The notes below the pieces were generated by a model, which saw only the letters and a program-made list of their open reading frames with translations, searched no databases and had not been told where the DNA came from. A stretch of DNA of 64,000 nucleotides, taken from positions 3,061,290-3,125,289 of the forward strand of contig NZ_LR732707.1 of assembly GCF_902506555.1 (NCBI RefSeq), given 5' to 3'. Positions 8,033 to 17,585 of the stretch are shown piece after piece. The stretch's first letter is position 1; each line of letters opens with the position of its first letter. Both the position numbers and the translations under genes were made by a program. This stretch comes from Sphingorhabdus sp. 109. GTDB lineage: Bacteria > Pseudomonadota > Alphaproteobacteria > Sphingomonadales > Sphingomonadaceae.

Positions 8033-9790
8033 TTACTCGGCGGCTACCGCAAATAGAGGGGACGATACCGATGTCACGCGATCAAAGATGCCGGGAGTGG
8101 CCCCCGTTGGCTTGTCTTGTTCATGGGTAATCTGTCCGTTCACCAGCACATAGTCATAACCCCCGGCTCTTGCCTGACGCCGCCAGTCGCCGCCGGGCAT
8201 GTCATGGACGAGTTCATATTGGCTCATGTCAAAATGAAGCTTGTCGAGGTCATAGACGAGCAGGTCAGCCTTGAACCCTGGCAGCAATGCGCCTCGGTTG
8301 CGGATTTTCAGCGACTTTGCACATTTCAGGCTCAGCTGGAAATGCATGTCCTCTAGCGTCATCCGCTTTTCCTCGCGCACCAGCCAGATCAGCAGATCGG
8401 TTGCATAATGTGCCAGTCCGAACGCCTTCGTATGGGCCCCTCCGTCGGACCCGCCGCCAACGACACCGGCGTGGGAAAGATATTGCAGTGCCTGTTCCGG
8501 TGATGTTGCGGAGATTGGCGGCGACTTCATTTGCAAATCCAGTCGCGAACGCACGCCCAGATCCAGCATGGCAGCAATGACACTCATGTCCATCTGTTCC
8601 GCCACCTCGGCAAGGGTTTTGCCGAGAAACGGTTTCAGCGCGGGTTCGTCACCCACCGCTATGACGGTTTGCCCTGCCAAGCCTGCCGCACCGCTCGAGG
8701 GGCCGGCTTCGGCATATTGTTGCTCGAACCGCTGGACAAATTCCGAATTGTCGATCAGCCTGAGCACCTGTTCATCGGAATTGCAGGCAACAATTTCGCG
8801 GATTGCCGGCAACTGTCCACCCGCAGTGTCCAGTTCCCGTATCCCGCATTCCACCCAGCCGCGATTCAACATGCAGCCCGCGGTGATGTCACAGCCTCCA
8901 GCCCGCATTGCATCCAGCCAGTCCAGGTCGTGGGATACAATATCTTCAAGCATGTCATGGGTAAGGAACGTATTGTGGATCACCCTGACCCCGGTGCCTT
9001 TCACCATTTCGGCGACCCGCTCAGTGATCGAACGGTCGCCATAATAGACGATTTGCGGGAGCATCTGGATGATGCCTTCCCCACGGTCCGCAAGCGCGCG
9101 GCAAATCTCGACTATGGCATCATGATCCATGGAATCCGTCGGCATGCAGGTTCCGTCGATGTCGAGGTGCGAATTTCCCTCGGCACCCATGACCGACATG
9201 GAAATACCAATCGCACCGGCATCCATCGCCTCGTTGATCAGCCGATGGATTTCGGACATTTCTTCCGCATTCGGGCTGCGCGTCTTGGCCGCTTCGATGC
9301 CCATGACATAAATGAGCAACGGGTTGAGAGGCAAATAAGTCAGGACGTTCACGCCCTTGGCCAGCTTGCGAACATTTTCCAGATATTCCGGAAAAGATTC
9401 CCAGTTCCAGGGCAGCGCCGCTCGCTGATGGGCCACGGGTATTTGTTCGGTTGTTTCGAGCATGCCCATCAGTCGCTCGCGATCCTTTTCGCGGACAGGA
9501 GCGATGCCGAACCCGCAATTGGCGTTGGCGACCGTCGTCACGCCATTGTGAGCAGCGTCGAGGCAATAGGGATCCCAGAACAGGGCCGCGTCATAATGGG
9601 TGTGCTGCGTGATATGCCCGGGAGCGACAATCCGGCCTGATGCGTCGATGCGCTTGTTCGCCTCTCTTCGCTTCAGATTTCCGACTTCGATGATCGTGTC
9701 ACCGACGATCCCCACATCAGCATATGTGCCCGCACCACCAGTGCCATCGACAACAAAACCATTTTCGATGATAGTATCAAATATCTGCAT
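8033..9790 (-). CDS. N-acyl-D-amino-acid deacylase-type amidohydrolase
   Basis: 585 residues of the amidohydrolase superfamily, D-aminoacylase branch. The metal-binding HTHYD is at 63-67; NCGFG and the C-terminal DGGAH motif fit that branch. Such enzymes hydrolyse N-acyl-D-amino acids or similar amides through a one- or two-zinc site. The ATG at 9790 has AAGGAG about seven bases upstream and is preferred over the ATG at 9823. The gene is divergent from a TonB receptor and followed by a TetR gene, so it looks like an inducible uptake-and-hydrolysis module. The true substrate could be a non-amino-acid amide. Confidence 0.87.
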   Translation of the reverse strand: MQIFDTIIENGFVVDGTGGAGTYADVGIVGDTIIEVGNLKRREANKRIDASGRIVAPGHITQHTHYDAALFWDPYCLDAAHNGVTTVANANCGFGIAPVREKDRERLMGMLETTEQIPVAHQRAALPWNWESFPEYLENVRKLAKGVNVLTYLPLNPLLIYVMGIEAAKTRSPNAEEMSEIHRLINEAMDAGAIGISMSVMGAEGNSHLDIDGTCMPTDSMDHDAIVEICRALADRGEGIIQMLPQIVYYGDRSITERVAEMVKGTGVRVIHNTFLTHDMLEDIVSHDLDWLDAMRAGGCDITAGCMLNRGWVECGIRELDTAGGQLPAIREIVACNSDEQVLRLIDNSEFVQRFEQQYAEAGPSSGAAGLAGQTVIAVGDEPALKPFLGKTLAEVAEQMDMSVIAAMLDLGVRSRLDLQMKSPPISATSPEQALQYLSHAGVVGGGSDGGAHTKAFGLAHYATDLLIWLVREEKRMTLEDMHFQLSLKCAKSLKIRNRGALLPGFKADLLVYDLDKLHFDMSQYELVHDMPGGDWRRQARAGGYDYVLVNGQITHEQDKPTGATPGIFDRVTSVSSPLFAVAAE

Positions 9791-9902
9791 CGCTCTCTCC
9801 TTCAGGTCGACCTTTCGACTCACAAACTTGATAAATATGTTGAAATTCCGCCGAATTCTTCAGCGAGGCGGGTATCCAAACATATGGTCCAGTTTTGGCA
9901 CA

Positions 9903-9926
9903 TGACACATATATCGTAATATGTCA
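9903..9926. promoter_or_regulatory. near-palindrome in divergent promoter region, candidate operator
   Basis: Outer arms TGACACAT (9903-9910) and ATATGTCA (9919-9926) match at seven of eight pairs around an 8-base centre. The site lies between the amidohydrolase (start 9790) and TonB receptor (start 10020) and ends nine bases before a TTGACA element. A TetR-type operator for the regulator at 7346-7960 is inferred. Confidence 0.45.
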
Positions 9927-9934
9927 CTTGATTA

Positions 9935-9962
9935 TTGACACAAAAAACAAACTATGTATCAA
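9935..9962 (+). promoter_or_regulatory. candidate sigma70-type promoter for TonB receptor
   Basis: TTGACA at 9935-9940 and TATCAA at 9957-9962 are 16 bases apart and about 57 bases upstream of the receptor ATG at 10020. The -35 is perfect; the -10 is a 5/6-type match. Proximity of the palindrome at 9903-9926 would allow repression. Confidence 0.45.
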
Positions 9963-10019
9963 GAGACAAGCAATGCAGGATCGGGCATAGACCCGACTGC
10001 GAAAACAAGGGAGGATGTT

Positions 10020-12230
10020 ATGTCGCGTGCCAATGGCTCGAATTTTCACGCTCGTGGTCGTTTTTTGAAATCTGTGCTGATGGTTAGCAGCGCGTTTATC
10101 TTGCCGGGCACAGTGCTGGCGCAGGCCGGTCCGACCGACAATGCCGACGAGGCTTCCGATATCATCGTGGTGACGGCTACGAAACGCGCCGCCGATATTC
10201 AGGATATTGCAGCATCAATTTCACAAATCGGTGGTGATGACCTCGAAATGCGGGGCATTGGCGACATTGAAAACCTGTCCGCGCAAATTCCAAATCTGAC
10301 CTTCGGGAAATTTGGCGTCAATTCCTTCATCACCTTGCGGGGTATCGGGACGACGGTTGATTCCGGCGTGGCCGAGCCATCGGTCGCCACCTATGTCGAC
10401 GGTATCTTCCTGCCGCGTTCCACGATGGGGGTCTTGCGCCAGATCGATCTCGAGCGGGTGGAAGTATTGCGGGGGCCGCAAGGAACGCTTTATGGCCGAA
10501 ACGCAACCGGCGGCGCGATCAATTTCGTGCCGCGTGCGCCGAGCAGAAATTTCGAAGGCGGGTTTCGTGTTTTTGGTGAAAGCCGCAACGGCTACGGCGG
10601 AAGCGCTTATCTCTCGGGACCGCTCGGCGAAAATGTGGCGGTCAGGGTCAGCGGCGGTTTCGAAAAACAGGATGGCTATGTGGAAGTCCTCAACACCGGG
10701 CAAGATCTGGGCGAGACCGATATCCACTTCGGACGCCTTGCCGTCCGTATCGAACCATCGAGCAACCTGACGGTGGATATGGCCGTGCAGTTTGAAAAAA
10801 GCGATGGTGATGTCGGCTGGCAATCCATATCGACCGCTCCAGTGAATGTTCTGGGCTTGGTTCAGTTGCTGAATGCGCCCCCGACCAGCGCCGGTCTTCC
10901 GGTCCCCAATTTTTCCACCGTTCCCAATACCGTGTTCAACGATGGCCGGAACAGCGCTTCGAACCGGACCACCATCGCTTCGCTGAAGCTGAACTGGGAT
11001 ATTTCAGACGAGGTGTCGATTCGCAGCACAACGGGTTATGTCGATCATGATGTGAGCACTTATTTCGATGCGGACGGAACCGATTTCTTTTTCGCCGATC
11101 TGGTCGATTCCACTCGACCATCGGAATCCTTCAGCCAAGAACTTATGTTCTATGGCGAGAACCAGTGGCTGAGCTGGCTTGTGGGCGGTTTTTATTACGA
11201 GGAAGATTTCGGGCTGACTCTGCCTGTCGATTTCAATGCCGCGGCTCTGGGCATCGGGCCTCCCAATGTACGGGTCCCCGTCTTGGCTGGCGACCTGCGA
11301 GAGGAAACGACGTCCTATGCCTTGTTTACCGATCTGGAGATTTCCATTACCCAATCGCTCAAGCTGCTCGCCGGGGCGCGTCTGAACTGGGAGGAAAAGA
11401 ACTTCACCTTTTTTGGAGCGCCTTCACCGGCTGGCAAGATCGACACCAGCGATTTCCTGCCTAAGCTGGGCCTCCAGTATGAGATCGATAATGACGTGAA
11501 TTTCTACGTCCAGTGGCAGAAGGGCGTCAAGTCGGGTGGACATCAACTGGCGGCGCCGGACCTGTTCGCTCCCGAGGAACTCAATTCGTTTGAAGGTGGC
11601 ATAAAGTCGCGATGGCTGGATGGAATGGTCACCTTCAACGCATCGGCCTTTTTCTATGACTATAAGGACTTGCAGGCGACCATCACCATTCCGCCGACGA
11701 CAACGCAGATCGAAAGCGGCGATGCCGAAATATTCGGGCTGGAAGCCGAACTGTTCGTCGTGCCTGCCGATAATATCAAGCTGAACTTCGGTGCATCGTT
11801 TCTGGACAGTGAATATACCGATCTGACCTCGGCCGATCAGACCGTGCCGGGATCACCCAATGTCGACCTTTCCGGGGCCGAGCTTATCAGGGCGCCCAAA
11901 GTGACATTCAACGCCGGAGCCGAGTGGAATATTCCGGTGCAATCGGAACTTCTCGGAAATATCACCTTCAGGGGCGACCTGTTCTATTCGGACAGCTTCA
12001 AGCTTACCTTTTTCGCCTATCCGGAAACGACGCAAAGCGCTTATGCCACGGCAAATCTGTCGGTTACATTGACCGACAGTTCCGACCGGTTCCAGTTGCG
12101 CGCCTATGTAAACAACGTCACCGACAAGATCATCCTTAACAATGCCAGCTTCCTGGCAACGAGCGGTTCGTTCATCGCTATTCACAGTGAACCGCGTCAT
12201 GGCGGCGTTTCGTTTTCCGCCCGTTTCTGA
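10020..12230 (+). CDS. TonB-dependent receptor (736 aa)
   Basis: An outer-membrane receptor. The signal peptide ends at about residue 39 (VLAQ), the TonB box is DIIVVTATKRAADIQD, and the plug contains VEVLRGPQGTLYGRN. The barrel ends in SFSARF with the expected terminal phenylalanine. The ATG at 10020 follows GGGAGG, so it is chosen over an ATG at 9954. It is divergent from the D-aminoacylase-type gene and followed by an esterase on the same strand. The trio suggests import of an amide or ester compound followed by hydrolysis; the substrate is inferred, not shown. Confidence 0.93.
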   Translation: MSRANGSNFHARGRFLKSVLMVSSAFILPGTVLAQAGPTDNADEASDIIVVTATKRAADIQDIAASISQIGGDDLEMRGIGDIENLSAQIPNLTFGKFGVNSFITLRGIGTTVDSGVAEPSVATYVDGIFLPRSTMGVLRQIDLERVEVLRGPQGTLYGRNATGGAINFVPRAPSRNFEGGFRVFGESRNGYGGSAYLSGPLGENVAVRVSGGFEKQDGYVEVLNTGQDLGETDIHFGRLAVRIEPSSNLTVDMAVQFEKSDGDVGWQSISTAPVNVLGLVQLLNAPPTSAGLPVPNFSTVPNTVFNDGRNSASNRTTIASLKLNWDISDEVSIRSTTGYVDHDVSTYFDADGTDFFFADLVDSTRPSESFSQELMFYGENQWLSWLVGGFYYEEDFGLTLPVDFNAAALGIGPPNVRVPVLAGDLREETTSYALFTDLEISITQSLKLLAGARLNWEEKNFTFFGAPSPAGKIDTSDFLPKLGLQYEIDNDVNFYVQWQKGVKSGGHQLAAPDLFAPEELNSFEGGIKSRWLDGMVTFNASAFFYDYKDLQATITIPPTTTQIESGDAEIFGLEAELFVVPADNIKLNFGASFLDSEYTDLTSADQTVPGSPNVDLSGAELIRAPKVTFNAGAEWNIPVQSELLGNITFRGDLFYSDSFKLTFFAYPETTQSAYATANLSVTLTDSSDRFQLRAYVNNVTDKIILNNASFLATSGSFIAIHSEPRHGGVSFSARF

Positions 12231-12265
12231 CCTCCCGTGCCGATACTGACGGTCGGCAAACCTGA

Positions 12266-12291
12266 GCGTGGTGGTTGTCCGGCCACCACGC
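12266..12291 (+). terminator. hairpin after TonB receptor gene
   Basis: Perfect 9-base arms GCGTGGTGG (12266-12274) and CCACCACGC (12283-12291) lie 36 bases after the receptor stop. The following AATTTGC is only weakly T-rich, so termination strength is uncertain. Confidence 0.5.
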
Positions 12292-12366
12292 AATTTGCAA
12301 AACTCGGACATCGCAGGCGTCGTTCCGGAGGGATGCACACCTGTGCAATTGTGGGACTGAAAATTC

Positions 12367-13344
12367 ATGCATCATGAACTGGGCGATATTGATCCGCAAT
12401 TGAGACGGACGGCCATCATGGCGAAGATTCTCTTTCGCCCCGCGCTATGGCATTTCAGATTGATGCACTGGCTGATGTCCCGGCTGGAGGGAAAAGTGTC
12501 GGCGGGTCTCTCGCTGGAGCAACGATGGATCGACCGGTCAGATGGAAGGGGGCGCATCCGGCTATGTGTTTACCGACCGGATACAGCCGCCTCCCAATCC
12601 GAACTTCCGGTCATCCTCTACCTGCACGGTGGCGGCTTTGCGATGGGAAATCCTGAAGCGACCGGTTCGGTGATCGCCAGAATGATCGAAACCCGGCCGT
12701 GTATTGTGGTGGCGCCGGACTATCGGAAATCGATAGTGGCTCCCTATCCTGCCGCCATCGACGACTGTTTTGACGCTCTATTGTGGATCGACAGCCATCG
12801 GAAGCCGCTGCGCGCTGCCGATAATCGGATTGCTGTCGTCGGGCACAGTGCCGGAGGTGGTCTGACGGCAGCCGTCACCTTGCGCGCAAGAGATCGAAAA
12901 ACGGTCGATATCGCGTTCCAGATGCCGATTTATCCGATGATTGACGACAGGATGAACAATCCGTCGGTCGTCGACAATAATGCGCCGGCATGGAACGAGA
13001 AAAGCAACCGCCTGGCTTGGGACATTTATCTGCGGGATCTGCACGATCGACGATGCGCCATTCCCTATGATGCGGCTCCCGCACGGGCGACTGATTTTTC
13101 GGGCCTGCCCCCGACCGTCACCTATGTTTCTGAACTCGATCCGTTCAAGGATGAAACATTTGCCTATGTCGACCGGTTGCGCGCAGCCGGCGTGCCGGTT
13201 AAATTCCAATATTATCCCGGCGCCTTCCATGGCTCCGAAGTGCTTGCTCCGAAGGCTTCGGTCAGCAAGGCGATGGTAGCGTTTTTTCTCACCGCCTTTG
13301 CCGAGGCCATGGACGGGCGGTTTGAAACCTGGGCAACGGAATAG
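12367..13344 (+). CDS. alpha/beta hydrolase, hormone-sensitive-lipase family esterase
   Basis: 325 residues. The oxyanion-hole motif LYLHGGGFAMG, the nucleophile elbow VVGHSAGGG with catalytic serine, the acid region SELDPFKDE and the histidine in PGAFHGSE give the complete triad of the HSL (family IV) esterases. These hydrolyse short-chain esters and lactones. No signal peptide is evident, so it is probably cytoplasmic. A later ATG at 12418 (MAKILFRP) is a possible start. It follows the TonB receptor on the same strand, but a hairpin intervenes, so co-transcription is uncertain. Confidence 0.9.
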   Translation: MHHELGDIDPQLRRTAIMAKILFRPALWHFRLMHWLMSRLEGKVSAGLSLEQRWIDRSDGRGRIRLCVYRPDTAASQSELPVILYLHGGGFAMGNPEATGSVIARMIETRPCIVVAPDYRKSIVAPYPAAIDDCFDALLWIDSHRKPLRAADNRIAVVGHSAGGGLTAAVTLRARDRKTVDIAFQMPIYPMIDDRMNNPSVVDNNAPAWNEKSNRLAWDIYLRDLHDRRCAIPYDAAPARATDFSGLPPTVTYVSELDPFKDETFAYVDRLRAAGVPVKFQYYPGAFHGSEVLAPKASVSKAMVAFFLTAFAEAMDGRFETWATE

Positions 13345-13790
13345 GGCCATTTGTCGGTGAAACCAGCGGTCGTGTGGCGATGACAGGAGAAAGGCCGCGA
13401 CGAGTGGCATCCGCAACAGCGTCGAACCGGATATCTGGTGCGGCCTGCCGACCCTCTGTAACGCCTTTCCCTCCCGGCCCGCCGCCACAGCGAAGGCACC
13501 GCTGGTCTCGACGAGTGCCTTGGCCGACGACCCGGGAGGCAGGCATGGTTTCGGAGTATCGGGTTTGCAAAGAGATGTGTGGCTCGGCTGCATTGGCAGA
13601 TGCACTACGGAAACATCGAACTGGAACGGACGCCGATCACTTTTGAATCAAGCATAGGCGGCGTACGCACGAGCATGAATCGCCTCGATCTGCCGGCAAG
13701 CCTTCAGCGCTTAGTGTAAATCCTACGTTTGCTGTCTGATGATCAATGGGAAAACGCTTCCAAGTCGTCTCGCATAACCCATTGAAATAA
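13345..13790. other. gene-poor region beside tRNA-Arg, nothing recognised
   Basis: About 445 bases between the esterase stop and the 3' end of tRNA-Arg. Open frames exist on both strands, but none has a ribosome site, recognisable domain or convincing composition. It may be a decayed gene or the remains of an insertion at the tRNA 3' end; no integrase motif was found. Confidence 0.4.
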
Positions 13791-13867
<77 letters not shown>

Positions 13868-13961
13868 CGGGGCGTTGTTTCGCCGGATGCGCATGTAGCA
13901 GCGGATTTGCCGCTTTGCCAACAGATTATTCCATGTCCGGAAAATGCCGCCGGCTGTAGCG

Positions 13962-14369
13962 CTAGTCCTGGCTTTTTTCTTTCGGAATTTTCTCGATTTT
14001 CTGGAACTTTCCGAGACCGCAGGCACCGCGCGTGTCGAGGCGGCCGCCGGTCTGGCTGAGCACATGGATGATGTCGACATTGCACAGCCGGTTGGTCGAG
14101 GTCTTGTAGGAAAAGGCTTCTTCAAAGCCGAGGCCGCTGCATTTGCTGGGCAGCCTGTTGCGATAGATGTCGCCGTTGCGCATCTTGAAATCGATGGTCT
14201 GGTCGTCGATCACATCGGTCGATCGGATGCTGGAGCGCATGATACAGCTTTCCGGCTCGCCAATTTCGCGAATTTCATATTTGTCATCGTCCGAAGCTCT
14301 GTCGGCGGCAAAGGCGGCGCTGCCGGCGGCGAGGACCGAGGCGAGGATGAGAGGGGTCTGAAAGCGCAT
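13962..14369 (-). CDS. small secreted protein, DUF6491-like
   Basis: 135 residues with a clear Sec signal peptide ([20 protein letters not shown], cleavage after AFA). The mature part contains [16 protein letters not shown] and [15 protein letters not shown], plus four cysteines (C42, C77, C95 and C116). This layout resembles the DUF6491 group of sphingomonad periplasmic proteins, from memory of the family pattern. No function is known. It stands alone between tRNA-Arg and nth, both on the same strand. Confidence 0.8.
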   Translation of the reverse strand: MRFQTPLILASVLAAGSAAFAADRASDDDKYEIREIGEPESCIMRSSIRSTDVIDDQTIDFKMRNGDIYRNRLPSKCSGLGFEEAFSYKTSTNRLCNVDIIHVLSQTGGRLDTRGACGLGKFQKIEKIPKEKSQD

Positions 14370-14452
14370 AGTCGTCTCCTGCGGATGGTTTCCATCTTGG
14401 GCTTCAGTTTACATTGAATCACATTTCGCGAAGCTGAATATCATCCGCAATA

Positions 14453-15148
14453 TTACGGGGTTCCCGTCCAGCCTTCCGGTGCCGGTGTCTTCTTCTTGAA
14501 GCGGCACAGATCGGCAACCGGACAGCGCCAGCATTCCGGCTTGCGCGCCTTGCAGATATAGCGGCCATGCAGGATCAGCCAGTGATGGGCGTGGACGCGA
14601 AAGGGCGCAGGGGTCTGCTTCTCCAGCTTTTTCTCGACCGCCAGCACGGTCTTGCCCTGCGCCAGACCGGTCCGGTTGCCGACCCGGAAAATATGCGTGT
14701 CGACCGCGAAGGTCTCGGCACCGAAGGCGCAGTTCATCACCACATTGGCCGTCTTGCGCCCGACACCGGGCAGCTTGACCAGCGCGTCGCGGTCCGCCGG
14801 AACCTCGCCGGCATAGTCGGCGATCAGCATTTCCGACAGCGCGATTACATTTTTCGCCTTGGTGTTATAGAGCCCGATTGTCTTGATATGTTCCTTCAGC
14901 CCGTCGAGTCCGAGGTCGACCATCTGCTGCGGCGTCTTGACCTCGGCGAACAATCGCCGGGTCGCCTTGTTGACGCCGATGTCGGTCGACTGCGCTGATA
15001 GCGCCACGGCGACCACCAGCTGATAGACATTGCCATAGTTGAGCTCGGTTTCGGGCGCGGGATTGTCGGCGGCGAGGCGGGAATAGAATTCGAAGATATC
15101 GGCTTTTTTCATGCGCGCCGTCATGGCCGTTCGGCGATCAAAATACAA
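14453..15148 (-). CDS. nth: Endonuclease III
   Basis: A 231-residue base-excision-repair DNA glycosylase/AP lyase for oxidised pyrimidines. The helix-hairpin-helix LPGVGRKTANVV carries catalytic K132, and D150 follows in FAVDTHIFRV. The C-terminal [4Fe-4S] cluster is C199-x6-C206-x2-C209-x5-C215, the standard spacing. The length is normal for alphaproteobacterial Nth. An alternative ATG at 15124 (MTARMKK) would fit the family N-terminus as well; no strong ribosome site separates the two. Confidence 0.96.
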   Translation of the reverse strand: MYFDRRTAMTARMKKADIFEFYSRLAADNPAPETELNYGNVYQLVVAVALSAQSTDIGVNKATRRLFAEVKTPQQMVDLGLDGLKEHIKTIGLYNTKAKNVIALSEMLIADYAGEVPADRDALVKLPGVGRKTANVVMNCAFGAETFAVDTHIFRVGNRTGLAQGKTVLAVEKKLEKQTPAPFRVHAHHWLILHGRYICKARKPECWRCPVADLCRFKKKTPAPEGWTGTP

Positions 15149-15214
15149 TCGCCTGGCGGCTGGTGCCGTGGGAGCCGGCGGCGGATGGCAACCGGGATCG
15201 CCGGCGAACTGGCC

Positions 15215-15616
15215 TTATTGGGAGGTTCGGCGCTCGTCGAACCATTGCCGCATGATCGCCGATTGGCAGCCGGTAAAGCCGAACGTGCCAACCACCGAGC
15301 AGCTGTCCGGGCGACCGGGGCGGGCGGCTTCATCATGCGAGGCAACGGTGGAGGACCAGCTCTGTTCGCCTGCCTGCTCCTCTTTGCTTTCGCGCAATTC
15401 GGGGGGAATGCGATAGCGTTCCGATTCGGGGCGCTGGGCGCAAACGACAATCTCGTCACCTTCCGCCTCGGGACATTCGTCGTCGCCGAAGGTTACGAGA
15501 ATGTTGATCCGCTCCGGCGTGTCGAGCTCGGGGGTCGGGTCGGCAACCGCGCCGACCGACCAGAGCAGGGCCGTGATGGCGATCAGGCCGGTGGTTGCGA
15601 AGTTTCTGGAGGACAT
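15215..15616 (-). CDS. conserved secreted protein of sphingomonad type
   Basis: 133 residues with a signal peptide (SRNFATTGLIAITALLWSVG, cleavage near AVADP). The mature part has EIVVCAQRPESERYRIP, a segment I recognise from many uncharacterised sphingomonad periplasmic proteins. It also has C97 and C106 near the end, which could form a disulfide. The start has an AGGAA-like site. It lies upstream of nth on the same strand, 66 bases away. No function can be given. Confidence 0.8.
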   Translation of the reverse strand: MSSRNFATTGLIAITALLWSVGAVADPTPELDTPERINILVTFGDDECPEAEGDEIVVCAQRPESERYRIPPELRESKEEQAGEQSWSSTVASHDEAARPGRPDSCSVVGTFGFTGCQSAIMRQWFDERRTSQ

Positions 15617-15765
15617 GATTTCCGGCCTTTTTCCTTGTCCCGCCCCGTCGACGGTGCCCCCCCGGTCCTTCCGGCCATAACTAGAAATATGTTGCGCTTT
15701 ACTGAATGAATTGTGGGCAAATGTGAGGATGTCACAGCAGTTTTGGCGAGCAGAAGGCGCCCGGA

Positions 15766-16548
15766 TCAGGGCCGCGCAATCATCCCGCCGTCGAGCGCCA
15801 GCGTCTGGCCGATCATCCAGGAGGATGCGCGCGAGCAGAGATAGAGAGCGGTGCCGGCGATATCCTCCGGCGCGCCCATGCGGCCACGCGGGATCTGCGA
15901 GAGCGCCATTTTCGTCATGCCGTCATTCTCGACAATCTGCTTGGTCATATTGCTCGGGAACAAGCCGGGCGCGATCGCGTTGACGTTGATATTATATTGG
16001 GCGAGATCGGTGGCCAGATGTTCGGTCAGCTTGATCACGCCGGACTTGCTGGCGGTATAGGCATAGGTCGGCATGCCCGAATTTCGGATGCCGTTGATCG
16101 ACGCGATATTGACCACCCGCGCCGGTTCATCGGCGCTGCCGGAGGCTTTCAGGAGCGGCAGGAATTTCTGGGTGGCGAAGAAGATCGACTTGATATTGAT
16201 GTCCATCACCTTGTCCCAGCCCGATTCCGGGAAATCCTCGATCGAGGCGCTCCAGTTCGCACCGGCATTGTTGATCAAGATATCGATCTTCTCTTCGCGT
16301 TCGCCGATCGCCGCGACCAGCGCCGCGATACCCTCGACCTTCGACAGGTCGGCCCGGATCGCGATACATTCGCCCATTTCGGAGAGTTCGGCGGCCATCG
16401 CCATCAGCCGCTCTTCCTTGCGGGCGGTGATATAGACCCTCGCGCCATTTTCGATCAGGCCGCGCGCCATCATCGCGCCGATGCCGCTGGAGCCACCGGT
16501 GACCACAGCCACTTTACCCTGGACATCAAATAAGCTCTTCATCGACAC
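15766..16548 (-). CDS. SDR family oxidoreductase
   Basis: A 260-residue classical short-chain dehydrogenase/reductase. The cofactor motif TGGSSGIG is near residue 17 and NNAG near 90. The catalytic pair is in TYAYTASKSG (Tyr-x3-Lys shape), with serine in NIASING upstream. The downstream PG motif is NAIAPGLFPSNM. The substrate could be an alcohol, keto group or 3-oxoacyl thioester. It is a single gene with its own short 5' region and no pathway partner adjacent. Confidence 0.92.
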   Translation of the reverse strand: MSMKSLFDVQGKVAVVTGGSSGIGAMMARGLIENGARVYITARKEERLMAMAAELSEMGECIAIRADLSKVEGIAALVAAIGEREEKIDILINNAGANWSASIEDFPESGWDKVMDINIKSIFFATQKFLPLLKASGSADEPARVVNIASINGIRNSGMPTYAYTASKSGVIKLTEHLATDLAQYNINVNAIAPGLFPSNMTKQIVENDGMTKMALSQIPRGRMGAPEDIAGTALYLCSRASSWMIGQTLALDGGMIARP

Positions 16549-16661
16549 GCCCGTTCTCCCGTTAATTCACAAGCTGCCACCCCTTTCACATCGCCCCGGA
16601 AAAGTCCACGCGTGACTGGTGCGGCGGGTGGCGAACGATATCGTTGCTGCGGGTGGTGCGC

Positions 16662-16922
16662 TCAGTCGCCCTGAACCCGGTCCATCATGTCCATGAAATC
16701 CCGCGCCGAATTGCGATCGGCCTCGTCCTCGAAGGCTTTGTCGAGATCCAGATGGGTGCCGAGCATATAAAGCACTGCCCATAGAGCAAAGCGCCGTCCC
16801 CGATCCTTTTCCAGACCGAAGTCGACGCGCATATGTTCGATACCCGCGTCCATCGCTTCCGGCTGGATGGCGGCAAGGTCGGCGGTGCCGAAATAGCGTT
16901 GCAACTGGTCATTAAAATCCAT
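16662..16922 (-). CDS. hypothetical small acidic protein
   Basis: 86 residues without signal peptide or membrane segment. The sequence is mostly helical in appearance, with WAVLYMLGTHLDLDKAF in the middle and a highly acidic end. No domain is recognised. It is divergent from the membrane protein gene at 17065. Coding is supported by codon pattern and clean ends; the ribosome site is weak. Confidence 0.65.
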   Translation of the reverse strand: MDFNDQLQRYFGTADLAAIQPEAMDAGIEHMRVDFGLEKDRGRRFALWAVLYMLGTHLDLDKAFEDEADRNSARDFMDMMDRVQGD

Positions 16923-17064
16923 CGGGCGGGCTTATGCTGTCCGGTGGATATTGGCAAGCCGGGTGACCGAGACGGCGCTCGGATCTGCGGATGGCGCGCA
17001 AGGGAACAGGGACGGCTTCCCCCCTCCACCGGGAACGGATCGCCACCTCGCGCGTATTCTGGGC

Positions 17065-17547
17065 ATGGGGACAAGAAAGACAGCGACGGAGATTTTTTCC
17101 TGGACGACAATTGGCCTCTCGCTGGCGCTGCTGGCGGGCATGGCGCTTGGTGACCTGACCCGGCAAGCGATGCACGCCCGTCTCTACGCCCCGCTCGCAG
17201 CCGATCCGGTCGAGCGCGATGCGCTCGGGCAAAATGCCTACAAGATGCCCCATGTTCCGGCCAGAACAACCCCGGTGCAGCCTGCGCACCATACCGGCGC
17301 GGGCTATGAGATCGGCCGTTATCAGAAGGGCGTCCGCATTCTGGCGCCGCAGGAACCGGCCCGCAAGGCCGACCGGCTACGGCTGAAGCGGCTGCAGGCC
17401 TGGAGCGAGGGGGCTTTCGGCTCGGATACCGGCTATCCAGAGGTTGCGGGCGAGGGGAAGGACCCCAGGGACGTCTATGCCCCTATCAATGTCGGCGCTG
17501 TCAGGGATGCGCCAGAAATGGCGGCCATGTCGGCTAGCGGAGCTTAG
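17065..17547 (+). CDS. hypothetical single-pass membrane protein
   Basis: 160 residues from ATG at 17065. One hydrophobic segment (WTTIGLSLALLAGMALG, about residues 11-27) is followed by a polar, proline-rich exported or cytoplasmic tail. An in-frame ATG at 16951 would add 38 unlikely residues. No domain is recognised. It is convergent with dapB, 38 bases away. Confidence 0.65.
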   Translation: MGTRKTATEIFSWTTIGLSLALLAGMALGDLTRQAMHARLYAPLAADPVERDALGQNAYKMPHVPARTTPVQPAHHTGAGYEIGRYQKGVRILAPQEPARKADRLRLKRLQAWSEGAFGSDTGYPEVAGEGKDPRDVYAPINVGAVRDAPEMAAMSASGA

Positions 17548-17585
17548 CGGGACCGGAGCAACCGGTTCTATTCGCAAGCGGTGCT

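Noticed and set aside
13374-13646. An open frame (90 codons) in the gap before tRNA-Arg
   Set aside because: It has no ribosome site, no recognisable domain and composition unlike neighbouring genes.
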